Shown one piece after another: positions 7,432 through 15,833 of a stretch of DNA of 27,193 nt. The position numbers and the translations under genes are program-made. Location of the stretch: contig JAIJEI010000006.1 in the NCBI GenBank assembly GCA_022739095.1, positions 1-27,193 of the forward strand. The letters are read 5' to 3'. Every line of letters starts with the position of its first letter. The stretch's first letter is position 1. The notes below the pieces were generated by a model. That model saw only the letters and a list, made by a program, of their open reading frames with translations. It was not told the DNA's origin and ran no database searches. The DNA comes from Bifidobacterium sp. (lineage in GTDB: Bacteria > Actinomycetota > Actinomycetes > Actinomycetales > Bifidobacteriaceae).

Positions 7432-9750
7432 TCACGTATCGATCTTGGAGCGATCGAAATCGTCGGCGTTGTCGACGATGAACTGCTTGCGCGGCGGCAC
7501 GTCGTCGCCCATCAGCAGGCTGAAAATCTCGGATGCCTGAGCGGCGTCCTCCATACGGATGCGGCGCAGCATACGCGTGCGCGGGTCCATGGTGGTGTCC
7601 GCCAGCTGGTCGGCGTCCATCTCGCCCAGACCCTTGTATCGCTGGATGTCGTCGTTGTATCCGATGTGCTTCTTGTCGAGATCGGCCAGTTTGCCGGCCA
7701 GCTCGTCATCGGAATACGTGTAGATGTATTCGCCCTTGTGCGAACCGGTCAACGCGATGCGGTGCAGCGGCGGCACGGCGGCATACACATAGCCGTGTTC
7801 GATAAGCGGCCGCATGTACCGGTAGAACAGCGTCAGCAGTAGGATGCGAATGTGCGCGCCGTCCACATCGGCATCGGTCATCATGATGATCTTGTGGTAG
7901 CGCGACTGTTCGATGTCAAAGCTCTGGCCGGAGCCGGCGCCCACTACCTGGATGATGGCCGCGCATTCCTTGTTGGAGAGCATCTGCGTGATCGACGCCT
8001 TCTGCACGTTCAGGATCTTGCCTCGAATCGGCAGCAGTGCCTGGAAACCAGCGTTGCGGGCGGCCTTGGCGGTACCGAGTGCGGAATCACCCTCCACGAT
8101 GAACAGTTCGGCCACATCGTCATTGCCCGGCTGGCAGTCGGAGAGTTTGGCCGGCATCGAAGCGGATTCGAGCGCGTTCTTGCGGCGCGTGACCTCCTTG
8201 GCCTTGCGCGACTGGATGCGTGCGTGCATTTCACCGACGATTTTCTCCAGCACGCGGCCGGATTGTTCCTTGTACCCGCGCTTGGAGCCGGTGATCATCT
8301 CACCGAATTGCTTGTCGGTGAGCCGGGTGACGATCGGCTTGACCTGCGCGGTGCCGAGTACATCCTTGGTCTGGCCTTGGAACTGGGGTTCGGCCACGCG
8401 TGCGGTGACCACGGCCACGAGCCCGGCTTGGATATCGTCGCGCTCCACCTTCATGGCGGAGTCCTTCATGTTCACCTTGAGCTTGCGGGCGTTGTCTTCC
8501 ACCGCCTTGCGAATCTGCTTGGTGATGGCGTTCATGAAGCCGTCCACATGAGTACCGCCGCCGGGCGTCTCCACGATGTTCACGAAGCTCATGATTGTGG
8601 TGTCGTAGCCGTTGACCCATCGCAGGGCGATGTCCACGCCGCAGGTGCGTTCGATTTCCTGGGCGTGCAGTTCACCGCCCTCGCCCACGGCCTGGGTCTC
8701 CTCCTTATAGGTGCCCTCGCCTTGGATACGCCAAATGTCGGAAATCGGCTCGCCTTTGGACAGGAAGTCGACGAAGTCCTTGACACCGCCGGTGTGCAGG
8801 AATTCCACGACGCGTGGATGAGCCGGCTGTTCGCCGAACGCGCCGTCGACGACCTGGTCGCCGGCCGTCAGTGAGAAATCCTCCTCGGTCAGGCTCTCGG
8901 TACTGTCGACTTGGGCTTCGGTGGAGTCGTCGAAGAGTTCGGCATCGTTGGACGAGACGTCCAAAGCCGGTGCCTGCTCTTGCGCAGGTTCGACTGTGGC
9001 GGTATCAGCGGCTGCGATGGTGTCAGTCGCCGCCGTTTCCGGTACGTTCTCGTCGATAATGGTGATTTTGAGGCCGGGTACCAAGAAGCTGGTCTGACGC
9101 ACGCGGTCGATGAGCTGTTCGTATGAGAACTCAGCGGTTTTGTTGAAGATCTCCGGATCATACCAGTAGCGAATACGGGTACCGGTGGTTTTGGGAGATA
9201 CCTTGCCGATGATTTCCAGCTCGGTGGGTCGGTTCTTGCGAGTGCGCTTGAACGGGGAATCGGGAGACGGATTGGCCGGGTCGGCATCCGTGTATACGCC
9301 AGGATGACCTTGGTGGAAGGTCATGTGGTGCGTCTTGCCGTCACGATCCACTTCGACGTCCAGTCGGGAGCTCAGGGCATTGACCACGGAGGAGCCCACG
9401 CCGTGCAGGCCACCGACAGCGTTATAAGACGAATTGCCGAACTTGGCACCGGCGTGCAGTTTGGTCAGTACGACCTCCACGCCGGACAGGCCGGTTTTCG
9501 GCTCCTTATCCACCGGGATGCCTCGGCCATTGTCCGCGACTTCCACGGAACCGTCGGTGTGCAAGGTGACTACGATATCGTTGCAGAAGCCGGCCAAGGC
9601 CTCATCCACGGAGTTATCGATGATCTCCCACAGGCAGTGCATAAGCCCCTGCGAGTCGGTGGTGCCGATGTACATGCCCGGACGCTTGCGTACCGCATCC
9701 AAGCCCTCAAGAACAGCTAGGTCCTTGGCGCCGTATTCTTCTTTGGGCAT
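7432..9750 (-). CDS. parE: DNA topoisomerase IV subunit B (actinobacterial ParE type)
   Basis: ATPase subunit of the type IIA topoisomerase that decatenates chromosomes together with ParC. The 772 residues carry the GHKL ATPase site (EIIDNSVDEA with catalytic Glu42 and Asn46, then DNGRGIP and the GGLHGVGSSVVNA loop), the QTK loop in QGQTKDVLG, the TOPRIM Glu in EGDSALGTAK (Glu553), DADVDGAHI (626 onward) and the C-terminal RYKGLGEM. ALGTAK and ALLPIRGKILNVQKAS are features of the ParE-like paralogue in actinobacteria rather than of GyrB beside recF. A roughly 60-residue Ala/Glu/Asp-rich insert lies at about 236-298 between the ATPase and transducer parts. Its position just downstream of the primary sigma factor resembles the hrdB-parE neighbourhood of Streptomyces. 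No recognisable ribosome binding site precedes the ATG. Confidence 0.92.
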   Translation of the reverse strand: MPKEEYGAKDLAVLEGLDAVRKRPGMYIGTTDSQGLMHCLWEIIDNSVDEALAGFCNDIVVTLHTDGSVEVADNGRGIPVDKEPKTGLSGVEVVLTKLHAGAKFGNSSYNAVGGLHGVGSSVVNALSSRLDVEVDRDGKTHHMTFHQGHPGVYTDADPANPSPDSPFKRTRKNRPTELEIIGKVSPKTTGTRIRYWYDPEIFNKTAEFSYEQLIDRVRQTSFLVPGLKITIIDENVPETAATDTIAAADTATVEPAQEQAPALDVSSNDAELFDDSTEAQVDSTESLTEEDFSLTAGDQVVDGAFGEQPAHPRVVEFLHTGGVKDFVDFLSKGEPISDIWRIQGEGTYKEETQAVGEGGELHAQEIERTCGVDIALRWVNGYDTTIMSFVNIVETPGGGTHVDGFMNAITKQIRKAVEDNARKLKVNMKDSAMKVERDDIQAGLVAVVTARVAEPQFQGQTKDVLGTAQVKPIVTRLTDKQFGEMITGSKRGYKEQSGRVLEKIVGEMHARIQSRKAKEVTRRKNALESASMPAKLSDCQPGNDDVAELFIVEGDSALGTAKAARNAGFQALLPIRGKILNVQKASITQMLSNKECAAIIQVVGAGSGQSFDIEQSRYHKIIMMTDADVDGAHIRILLLTLFYRYMRPLIEHGYVYAAVPPLHRIALTGSHKGEYIYTYSDDELAGKLADLDKKHIGYNDDIQRYKGLGEMDADQLADTTMDPRTRMLRRIRMEDAAQASEIFSLLMGDDVPPRKQFIVDNADDFDRSKIDT

Positions 9751-9773
9751 ACAGTCCTATTTTCTAATAATTT

Positions 9774-9795
9774 GGCTCCCCTCTTCAGGGGAGCC
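9774..9795. terminator. Hairpin between sigA and parE (9-bp perfect stem)
   Basis: GGCTCCCCT and AGGGGAGCC form a perfect 9-bp stem with a 4-base loop, 24 bases before the parE start. On the minus strand it is followed by an A/T-rich but not T-only stretch. It is either a weak terminator or a processing/stability element between sigA and parE. Confidence 0.5.
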
Positions 9796-9818
9796 TTCAA
9801 CGGATGGCTCCGTCGTCT

Positions 9819-9837
9819 GACAGCCCACTGGGCTGTC
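9819..9837. terminator. Hairpin between sigA and parE (8-bp perfect stem)
   Basis: GACAGCCC-ACT-GGGCTGTC is a perfect 8-bp stem with a 3-base loop. No T run follows on either strand. The stem arm resembles the GCTGTC part of the intergenic repeats at 7301-7417. Confidence 0.45.
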
Positions 9838-9848
9838 AAACTCCTCGC

Positions 9849-9877
9849 ACGGTCGGCCTACTAAGCGGACCGACCGT
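9849..9877. terminator. Hairpin at the end of sigA
   Basis: ACGGTCGG and CCGACCGT form an 8-bp perfect stem around a 13-base loop. The stem touches the last base of the sigA stop codon. On the minus strand it is the first structure behind sigA and may slow or end transcription before parE. No T run is present. Confidence 0.45.
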
Positions 9878-11259
9878 CATTGATCCAGGAAGTCACGCAG
9901 GGTCTGCGAACGGGACGGGTGGCGCAGCTTGGACATGGTCTTGGACTCGATCTGACGGATGCGTTCACGGGTCACGCCATACACACGGCCGATGTCGTCC
10001 AGCGTCTTCGGCTGGCCGTCTTCCAGGCCATAGCGCATCTTGATGACGCCGGCCTCACGCGGAGACAGGGTTTCCAGCACCTGCTTGAACTGTTCCTGCA
10101 GCAGGGAGAAGGCCACGGCGTCGGACGGAGCGATGGCGTCGGTATCCTCAATGAGGTCACCGAACTCGGAATCGCCATCCTCGCCAAGCGGGGTGTGCAG
10201 GGAGATCGGCTCGCGGCCGTACTTCTGCACTTCCTGCACCTTCTCAACCGGCATGTCCAGCTCGCGGGCCAGCTCGTCCGGCGTGGGTTCACGCCCCAGA
10301 TCCTGCAGCATCTGGCGCTGTACACGGGACAACTTGTTAATCACTTCAACCATGTGCACAGGCACGCGAATGGTGCGGGCCTGATCGGCCATGGCACGGG
10401 TGATGGCCTGACGAATCCACCACGTGGCGTAGGTGGAGAACTTGAAGCCCTTCTTCCAGTCGAACTTCTCGACGGCACGAATCAGACCAAGGTTGCCTTC
10501 CTGAATCAAATCAAGGAAGAGCATGCCGCGACCCGTGTAGCGCTTGGCGAGCGAGACCACAAGTCGTAGGTTGGCTTCCAGCAGATGGTCCTTAGCCTTC
10601 TTGCCGTCGGCGGCGGCCCACTTGAGTTCACGCTTGCGCTTGAACTCCATGCCTTCGCTTTCGGTGTCGAGCAGGTGCTGGGCGTACAGGCCGGCCTCGA
10701 TGCGCTCGGACAGGTCGACTTCCTGCTCGGCGTTCAGCAGGCTCACGCGGCCGATCTGCTTCAGGTAGTCCTTGACCGGGTCGGCGGTTGCGCCGGCCGC
10801 AATCACACGACGCTTCGGATTGCCCGAGGGGATGATGTTTTCTTCCTCATCATCCGTGTCGGAGACCACGTAGGCACCCTTTTCCTTGGGCTGCTCGGGT
10901 GCCTTGGACTTGGCTTCTTCCTCGTCCTCGTCGTCTTCCACATCGTCGTCGTCGGCATCGTCTTCGTCAACGTCGTCAAGATCCTCGTCGAGGTCGTCAA
11001 CGTCCAAATCGTCGTCGTTGACCTCGGCATCGTCATCAAGCTCGTCATCGACCTGAGTGTCCTCGTCTTTGACGAGCTCATCGTCCTTGGCCTTCTTCGC
11101 GGTGGACTTGCGCGTGGTCTTTTTCGAGGGCTCTGCGGACTTGGACTTCTTGGCGGAAGTCTTGCGTGCGGTGGTCGTAGAGCTGGCCTTCTTCTTGGTC
11201 TCGGTCTCCTCGCTGGACTCGGCTGTCTGCTTGGTTGCCGTCGTTTCCTTCGTGGCCAA
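9877..11259 (-). CDS. sigA: Primary RNA polymerase sigma factor (sigma-70, HrdB/SigA type)
   Basis: Directs RNA polymerase to housekeeping promoters. The start is set at TTG 11259 because AAGGAG lies 5 bases upstream; an earlier frame extension to 11334 has no such site. The 460-residue product begins with a Lys/Thr/Ser/Ala-rich tract, then a strongly acidic Asp/Glu tract of about 65 residues, replacing region 1.1. Region 1.2 begins at DPVKDYLKQIG (about 160), region 2 contains YTGRGMLFLDLIQEGNLGL and the -10-recognition segment FDWKKGFKFSTYATWWIRQ (about 260-280), and region 4 carries the -35 helix-turn-helix GVTRERIRQIE (about 423-433). The conserved domains fit an essential group 1 sigma factor. 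Only one gene for such a factor is visible here. Confidence 0.95.
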   Translation of the reverse strand: MATKETTATKQTAESSEETETKKKASSTTTARKTSAKKSKSAEPSKKTTRKSTAKKAKDDELVKDEDTQVDDELDDDAEVNDDDLDVDDLDEDLDDVDEDDADDDDVEDDEDEEEAKSKAPEQPKEKGAYVVSDTDDEEENIIPSGNPKRRVIAAGATADPVKDYLKQIGRVSLLNAEQEVDLSERIEAGLYAQHLLDTESEGMEFKRKRELKWAAADGKKAKDHLLEANLRLVVSLAKRYTGRGMLFLDLIQEGNLGLIRAVEKFDWKKGFKFSTYATWWIRQAITRAMADQARTIRVPVHMVEVINKLSRVQRQMLQDLGREPTPDELARELDMPVEKVQEVQKYGREPISLHTPLGEDGDSEFGDLIEDTDAIAPSDAVAFSLLQEQFKQVLETLSPREAGVIKMRYGLEDGQPKTLDDIGRVYGVTRERIRQIESKTMSKLRHPSRSQTLRDFLDQ

Positions 11260-11291
11260 AACTGCTCCTTCTGATCTCTCGCCGTGAAGTG

Positions 11292-11320
11292 CATATACCA
11301 CATGGGCACACTTCTGGCAA
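11292..11320 (-). promoter_or_regulatory. Candidate sigA promoter
   Basis: On the minus strand TTGCCA (11320-11315) and TATATG (11297-11292) are separated by 17 bases. The start point would be about 26 bases before the TTG start codon, leaving room for the AAGGAG ribosome binding site. Confidence 0.55.
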
Positions 11321-11461
11321 GGGCAAATCGTCAACTATGTGAGTAAACCACCCTCCACGGACGATTATTCCCACATCGTTGCCCGACGTGTTGCCGATCA
11401 CCACACGCTTTCATTCCGCGCATCGCGCGTAAAACCTCGGAGATCCGCCGTTTCTGTTCAC

Positions 11462-12124
11462 TCAGCCCGAACACCATGCCGGTGCCACGCCTCGATCGGC
11501 GGCTGAGAATATCATCGCCGCCAGCGAACAATCCTCATCGAGCAGCAGGCATCGCAAGGCGAACACCATTGCTCGTGGATCGCCCAGCCACCATAAGGTG
11601 TAGGCGATTACGGCCAATGGCTGTATGCAGTACGGCACCGGTGAGGCTTCCGCGATATCGAGCAACATGCCGATGCCGGCATGGCAACGCTCCTTATCCG
11701 GCATCATACCTTCATCCTCGAATGCGCAGGTCAGCAGCTCGCCCATCCGTGTTCTCGTACGTGCCAGATGCGGTCGCGCCGCGAATTCCATGAGCCATGA
11801 CTTGGGGCAACGGCTTTCATCAATAACCAACGAGAGAATCAGAGCATCACGAATCGATAGAGTCTCGCGCATGCCCACCGCGAACGCGGCCATCGTCTCT
11901 CGGCCTAGGTCGGTGTTCCCGGCATCAAGACAAGACAGCCATTCGTCCAATGGTTCGGCCACCCAGTCGGTATTGGCCTGTTGCGCGCCTCGAAGTCGGC
12001 GATCATTGCGAAATTCCTGTGATCTCGTCTCCAACTCGTCAAAGGCAAAGGGCTCCGTCTGCTCGGCGGCGTGCCGTTTGGCGTGTCGGTTCTTACGCGG
12101 CTTTTGTGGCGTGTTGTTGTTCAT
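11462..12124 (-). CDS. Short DUF4192-family protein
   Basis: Function unknown. The C-terminal half, with YTLWWLGDPRAMVFALRC and a closing DRGVAPAW, resembles the end of the actinobacterial DUF4192 family. The protein begins at one of two adjacent ATG codons; 12124 is preferred because AGGAGG lies 5 bases upstream, giving 220 residues. DUF4192 proteins as I know them are longer and carry an N-terminal domain with a PxLxGYxPxxSLV-type motif; that domain is absent here and replaced by a Lys/Arg/His-rich start (KPRKNRHAKRHA). It may be a trimmed family member or a domain-only variant. It is divergent from idsA and shares its 200-bp control region with it. Confidence 0.6.
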   Translation of the reverse strand: MNNNTPQKPRKNRHAKRHAAEQTEPFAFDELETRSQEFRNDRRLRGAQQANTDWVAEPLDEWLSCLDAGNTDLGRETMAAFAVGMRETLSIRDALILSLVIDESRCPKSWLMEFAARPHLARTRTRMGELLTCAFEDEGMMPDKERCHAGIGMLLDIAEASPVPYCIQPLAVIAYTLWWLGDPRAMVFALRCLLLDEDCSLAAMIFSAADRGVAPAWCSG

Positions 12125-12249
12125 CATGTCCTCCTTGACTAATGGTGTGCAATCTATTGGTGTTGTGGTGCGCGCTGAGCCAGGTAGCTCACGCACCGAG
12201 TGGATGTGCCCACTATGGCTGAAAACGCCGTATGACGCAGGAAAAAACG

Positions 12250-12268
12250 ACCATTGTGGTTCTAGCTT
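12250..12268 (-). repeat. 19-bp motif shared with the recA leader (copy 1)
   Basis: ACCATTGTGGTTCYAGCTT on the plus strand, with Y = T here and C at 25815-25833. Both copies lie in noncoding DNA, on the same strand relative to a minus-strand gene downstream and a DnaA box upstream. Part of it (AACCA-CAA-TGGTY on the minus strand) is a small inverted repeat. Confidence 0.45.
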
Positions 12269-12287
12269 CAAAACCCTTGATTTCCAA
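12259..12287 (-). promoter_or_regulatory. Candidate promoter of the DUF4192 gene
   Basis: On the minus strand TTGGAA (12287-12282) and TAGAAC (12264-12259) are separated by 17 bases. The -10 lies inside a 19-bp motif that recurs upstream of recA. The leader would be about 130 bases long. The -10 is a moderate match only. Confidence 0.35.
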
Positions 12288-12292
12288 CGTTC

Positions 12293-12321
12293 TTGTGTTC
12301 TTCAAACCCTGTGGATAAGTT
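12293..12321 (+). promoter_or_regulatory. Candidate idsA promoter (leaderless mRNA)
   Basis: TTGTGT (12293-12298) and TAAGTT (12316-12321) with a 17-base spacer. The -10 ends 7 bases before the ATG at 12329, which would place the transcription start at the start codon. No Shine-Dalgarno sequence is present. The -10 is a weak hexamer, so this stays tentative. Confidence 0.35.
12310..12318 (-). promoter_or_regulatory. Consensus DnaA box
   Basis: The minus strand reads TTATCCACA, the canonical 9-mer DnaA binding sequence. It overlaps the candidate -10 of idsA and lies between idsA and the divergent DUF4192 gene. A lone box would point to gene regulation rather than an origin. Confidence 0.55.
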
Positions 12322-12328
12322 ATTAGGC

Positions 12329-13411
12329 ATGTGCACAACTGCTAACAACCGCGAAATCATCGAGCCACGCATCATTCAGCTGGTGCGGGAACTGACTGCC
12401 GCCCCCGCCACCGACGAGGTTGCCGACGCCCTGAAACCGGTGATGGAACAGGTTGTGGACCAAGCCGCCTCCTCCAGCCAAGGAGGCAAACGACTGCGTG
12501 CGCTGCTCGCATTGGACGCCTTCGATATTCTTGCCGGCGACGTGACTCCTGATCGGCGTGACGCCATGATCGACCTGGCCTGCGCCATTGAAGTGTTCCA
12601 GACGGCCGCACTGGTGCATGACGACATCATCGACGAGTCCGATCTGCGCCGGGGCAAGCCTTCCGCGCATCGCGCCCTGGAACAGGCCGTGCACAGCGGT
12701 GCCATAGGTCGTGGCTTGGGCCTGATGCTCGGCGATATTCTGGCCACCGCCTGCATTGAAATCACGCGCCGGTCCGCCAGCCGTCTTCCCAACACCGATG
12801 CCCTGAACGAGGCGTTTCTTACCATGCAGCGCGAGGTGGAAATCGGCCAGGTACTGGACTTGGCCGTCGAGATGACCCCGTTGTCTGATCCCGAAGCTCT
12901 GTCGAACGCCTCATTGAACGTCTTCCGTTGGAAGACAGCCAGTTACACCACCATCGCTCCGCTGCTGCTTGCACTGCTGGCCGCAGGAGAGAGCCCGGAT
13001 CGGGCCAGGCATTGCGCGTTGGCCGTCGGCCGGCCGCTCGGGCTGGCGTTCCAACTGGCGGATGACCTGTTGGATGTCGTCGGATCAAGCCGCAATACCG
13101 GAAAGCCAGTTGGCGGAGACATCCGAGAAGGCAAACGCACAGTGCTGTTGGCTGATGCTCTGTCTGCGGCAGATACGGCGGATAAGGCCGATCTGATTGC
13201 CATCTTCGAAGCGGATTGCCGCAGCGACGACCAAGTAGCCCATACTATTGGACTGTTCGCCTCGACCGGTGCTCTTGATCGATCCCGAGCGCGCATCGCG
13301 GCCCTATGGGATGAGTCCCGTAAGGCGATTGCCGGTCTTGAGCTGAATTCCGAAGCGCAACGCCGCCTGACCGAGGCTTGTGCGCGATTCATCCCCGAAT
13401 CCTTGCGATAG
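12329..13411 (+). CDS. idsA: Polyprenyl (geranylgeranyl-type) diphosphate synthase
   Basis: Condenses isopentenyl diphosphate with allylic diphosphates to make isoprenoid chains used for lipid carriers or quinone-type tails. The 360-residue protein has GGKRLR (52-57), the first Asp-rich motif DDIID followed by ESDLRRGKPSAHR (98-115), and the second Asp-rich motif DDLLD (245-249). The residues before the first motif are small (TAALVH), which in this family permits products longer than C15; exact chain length cannot be read from sequence. ATG 12329 is chosen; a GTG at 12293 would add 12 residues. A PASTA kinase follows 142 bases later on the same strand. In mycobacteria idsA2 and pknL are also close together. 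Confidence 0.88.
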   Translation: MCTTANNREIIEPRIIQLVRELTAAPATDEVADALKPVMEQVVDQAASSSQGGKRLRALLALDAFDILAGDVTPDRRDAMIDLACAIEVFQTAALVHDDIIDESDLRRGKPSAHRALEQAVHSGAIGRGLGLMLGDILATACIEITRRSASRLPNTDALNEAFLTMQREVEIGQVLDLAVEMTPLSDPEALSNASLNVFRWKTASYTTIAPLLLALLAAGESPDRARHCALAVGRPLGLAFQLADDLLDVVGSSRNTGKPVGGDIREGKRTVLLADALSAADTADKADLIAIFEADCRSDDQVAHTIGLFASTGALDRSRARIAALWDESRKAIAGLELNSEAQRRLTEACARFIPESLR

Positions 13412-13553
13412 TCCACAATGCGAGCCGCCGGGCCATGAGACCATGAACACCGGTGAAAACCCGTGAAAACTATGCGCTGATGCCCGGCCGCGTAACCGGG
13501 GCCATGTACACTGAACATGTTTAGTCGTGATTAAAGGAACCGTACGATACAAC

Positions 13554-15827
13554 ATGAGTGAGAACGAGCCCGCGCAGATGATTGAGGGACGCTACCGCAT
13601 CGTGCGCAATATCGCCGAGGGTGGTATGGCCACCGTGTATGAGGCCATCGATGAGCGTCTGGGGCGCACCGTGGCGATTAAGGTCATGCACACACAACTC
13701 GCCAAAGGCCCGCATCGGGAGCAGTTCGTCGAACGGTTTCGCCGCGAAGCCAATTCGGCCGCGTCCATCGCCAACCCGCACATCGTTCAGGTGTATGACA
13801 CCGGCGAGTTCAATGGACTTGATTTTCTGGTCATGGAATATGTGCATGGCGTCAATCTGCGGCATGAGATGAACGCCCAAGGCACATTCTCCGTGCGTGA
13901 GACACTGCGCGTGGTCGCGGAGACGCTGGATGGTCTGGCTTCCGCGCATCGCGCCGGCGTGGTCCACCGTGACATCAAGCCCGAGAACATTTTGATCAAT
14001 GATCGCGGCCATGTGCAGATCACTGATTTCGGTCTGGCCAAGGCCGCCAGCCAAGCCACATTGAGCTCCACCGGCATGCTATTGGGCACCGCCGCTTATC
14101 TGGCTCCCGAAATGATCGAGAACAATCAGGCCACCGCGCAAGGCGACCTGTATTCCGTGGGCATCATGGCATGGGAGATGCTGACCGGCAAAGTGCCGTT
14201 CGATTCGGATAATCCGGTGACGCTTGTCTTCAAGCATGTTCATGAGGACGTGCCGTCCGTGGCCACGGTCTGCCAAGGCATTGATCCGTCCGTGGCGGCG
14301 TTCATCGCCCATCTGACCGCGCGTCAGGTGGATGCCCGCCCCGCCGATGGCGCGGCAGCAGCTGAGGAACTAAGCCAGTTGGCCGCCAAATTGCCGCTGG
14401 AGGCGTGGCAATACCGTTTGCATGCCGAGCCCATCGGAGGTGATCATACTGATGCCACCGCTGCAGCGCTGGTAGGCAATATCGCCGAGCAGGCCCCGCT
14501 GACCGACGTACCTGCCGGTGCAGCAACGTTCGAGCCGTCCGTACCGGCGTTTTTGGCCGATGATGTCGCAAGCAATACCGCCGATACCGGTGGCGCCGCA
14601 GACGTCAATCCTCCGGCGCCTCCGGTCGCCCCCACCACGGCACTTGATTCGTCGACGCTAGCCGATGCTTCGGCTCCCCATAAGACGCAAATCATGGCAC
14701 AGTCCGGCAGCGAGACACAAGTGCTGCCTCAGGCCGGCGATGCCTTCACCCGAACGCTTGCCCTTTCCGATGAGCCGGACGTCGCTTCCAATGGCGTCGG
14801 GCCAAAGAAGCAGCGCAGCAAAAAACCGCTCATCATCGTACTGGTGATTGTGCTGGTACTGGCCGCAATCGGCGGAACCGCCGGCTGGTGGTGGTTTGCC
14901 GGACCGGGCAGCTATTGGAGTGTGCCCAAGCCGGATGACGTGACCTGCGATGCGAATGCAGGCACCGAATGCTCGCTGGCCGGCGCGGATTGGGCCACGT
15001 ATGAAAGCACGTTGAAGGCTCTCGGCATCCCCTACAAGACGCACAAGGAATACAGCGACGACGTGGCGGAAGGCAAGATCATCTCTTCTTCCGTGAACAA
15101 GACCAAGGCCGTTGTGAACAGCCACATAAGCAAGCGAGCCAATCAGGAGCTTACGGTGGTGGTGTCCAAGGGCGTGCAGATGGCCACGATCCCGAAGAAT
15201 ATTCTCGACACGAATTCAGCCAATGGCAAGGACCCGTTGAACGCGCTCAAGAAGGCCGGCTTCGATAATGTCAAGCACGACGAGTCGAAGGATGAGTATT
15301 CGATGGACACGCCGCAGGGCGCGGCAATGACGATCTCCCCCGATCCCGGTACCACGGCCAAGCACAACGATGAGGTGACGATTACCTTGAGCAAGGGACC
15401 GATGCCGGTGACCATGCCCGACATCGTCGGTAAGACCCAGGATGAGATGCAAGCCGCGCTCGGCGAGTTGAAGCTCACGGCCAATGTCACCGAACGGTAC
15501 GATGACAAGGTCGAGGCCGGCCAAGTCATTTCCGCGTCTCAGGAGGCCGGAGCCCAGCTGAAGTGGGGCGATAGCGTGGACGTGGTGATTTCCAAGGGTC
15601 CGGAGATGGCGACGATACCGTCCGGCCTTGTCGGCAAACAGGGAAGCGCCGTGACCAAGACGCTTGAGGGTCTCGGGTTCGAGGTGAAAACCGACAAGGT
15701 GCTCGGTGGCCTGTTCGGCACGGTACGCACCGTGAAAAGCGGCGATACGGATCTATCCAACGGCGGCAAGATTCGCCTGCGCGACGCCAACGGCAACCCC
15801 ACCATCATCACCCTCACCATCGTGTGA
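13554..15827 (+). CDS. PASTA-domain Ser/Thr protein kinase (PknL/PknB type)
   Basis: Hanks-type membrane receptor kinase that senses cell-wall fragments or lipid II and phosphorylates envelope and division proteins. Of 757 residues, the kinase domain holds the glycine loop AEGGMATVYEA, catalytic Lys43, HRDIKPEN (138 onward), DFG (158-160) and LAPEM. A Pro/Ala/Thr-rich juxtamembrane linker follows, then one transmembrane helix (about 424-446), then about 300 extracellular residues forming an atypical first PASTA unit and three more regular ones, recognisable by repeated VVxSKG/ITLSKGP endings. Kinase orientation is type II (N-terminus inside). The ATG at 13554 lacks a well-placed ribosome binding site (AAAGGA is 15 bases away); an in-frame GTG at 13527 is an alternative. 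The position beside idsA suggests the PknL branch; the symbol is left open. Confidence 0.92.
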   Translation: MSENEPAQMIEGRYRIVRNIAEGGMATVYEAIDERLGRTVAIKVMHTQLAKGPHREQFVERFRREANSAASIANPHIVQVYDTGEFNGLDFLVMEYVHGVNLRHEMNAQGTFSVRETLRVVAETLDGLASAHRAGVVHRDIKPENILINDRGHVQITDFGLAKAASQATLSSTGMLLGTAAYLAPEMIENNQATAQGDLYSVGIMAWEMLTGKVPFDSDNPVTLVFKHVHEDVPSVATVCQGIDPSVAAFIAHLTARQVDARPADGAAAAEELSQLAAKLPLEAWQYRLHAEPIGGDHTDATAAALVGNIAEQAPLTDVPAGAATFEPSVPAFLADDVASNTADTGGAADVNPPAPPVAPTTALDSSTLADASAPHKTQIMAQSGSETQVLPQAGDAFTRTLALSDEPDVASNGVGPKKQRSKKPLIIVLVIVLVLAAIGGTAGWWWFAGPGSYWSVPKPDDVTCDANAGTECSLAGADWATYESTLKALGIPYKTHKEYSDDVAEGKIISSSVNKTKAVVNSHISKRANQELTVVVSKGVQMATIPKNILDTNSANGKDPLNALKKAGFDNVKHDESKDEYSMDTPQGAAMTISPDPGTTAKHNDEVTITLSKGPMPVTMPDIVGKTQDEMQAALGELKLTANVTERYDDKVEAGQVISASQEAGAQLKWGDSVDVVISKGPEMATIPSGLVGKQGSAVTKTLEGLGFEVKTDKVLGGLFGTVRTVKSGDTDLSNGGKIRLRDANGNPTIITLTIV

Positions 15828-15833
15828 GATATG

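Noticed and set aside
7852..8874. A 340-codon plus-strand open frame opposite parE
   Set aside because: It is an antisense shadow of the TOPRIM half of parE, His/Asp/Gly-rich and without motifs.
9505..9514. Near-match to a DnaA box inside parE (TTATCCACC)
   Set aside because: It is one base off consensus and lies within conserved coding sequence.
10585..11274. Val/Leu/Gly-rich plus-strand open frame opposite sigA
   Set aside because: It is the complement of the GAC/GAT/GAG-rich acidic tract of the sigma factor; the hydrophobic residues come from the opposite strand of acidic codons.
13507..13530. Possible promoter and SOS-like site (GAACATGTTTAG) before the PASTA kinase gene
   Set aside because: The palindrome lacks the CGAAC and GTTCG halves of a LexA box, and no adequate -35 accompanies the TACACT.
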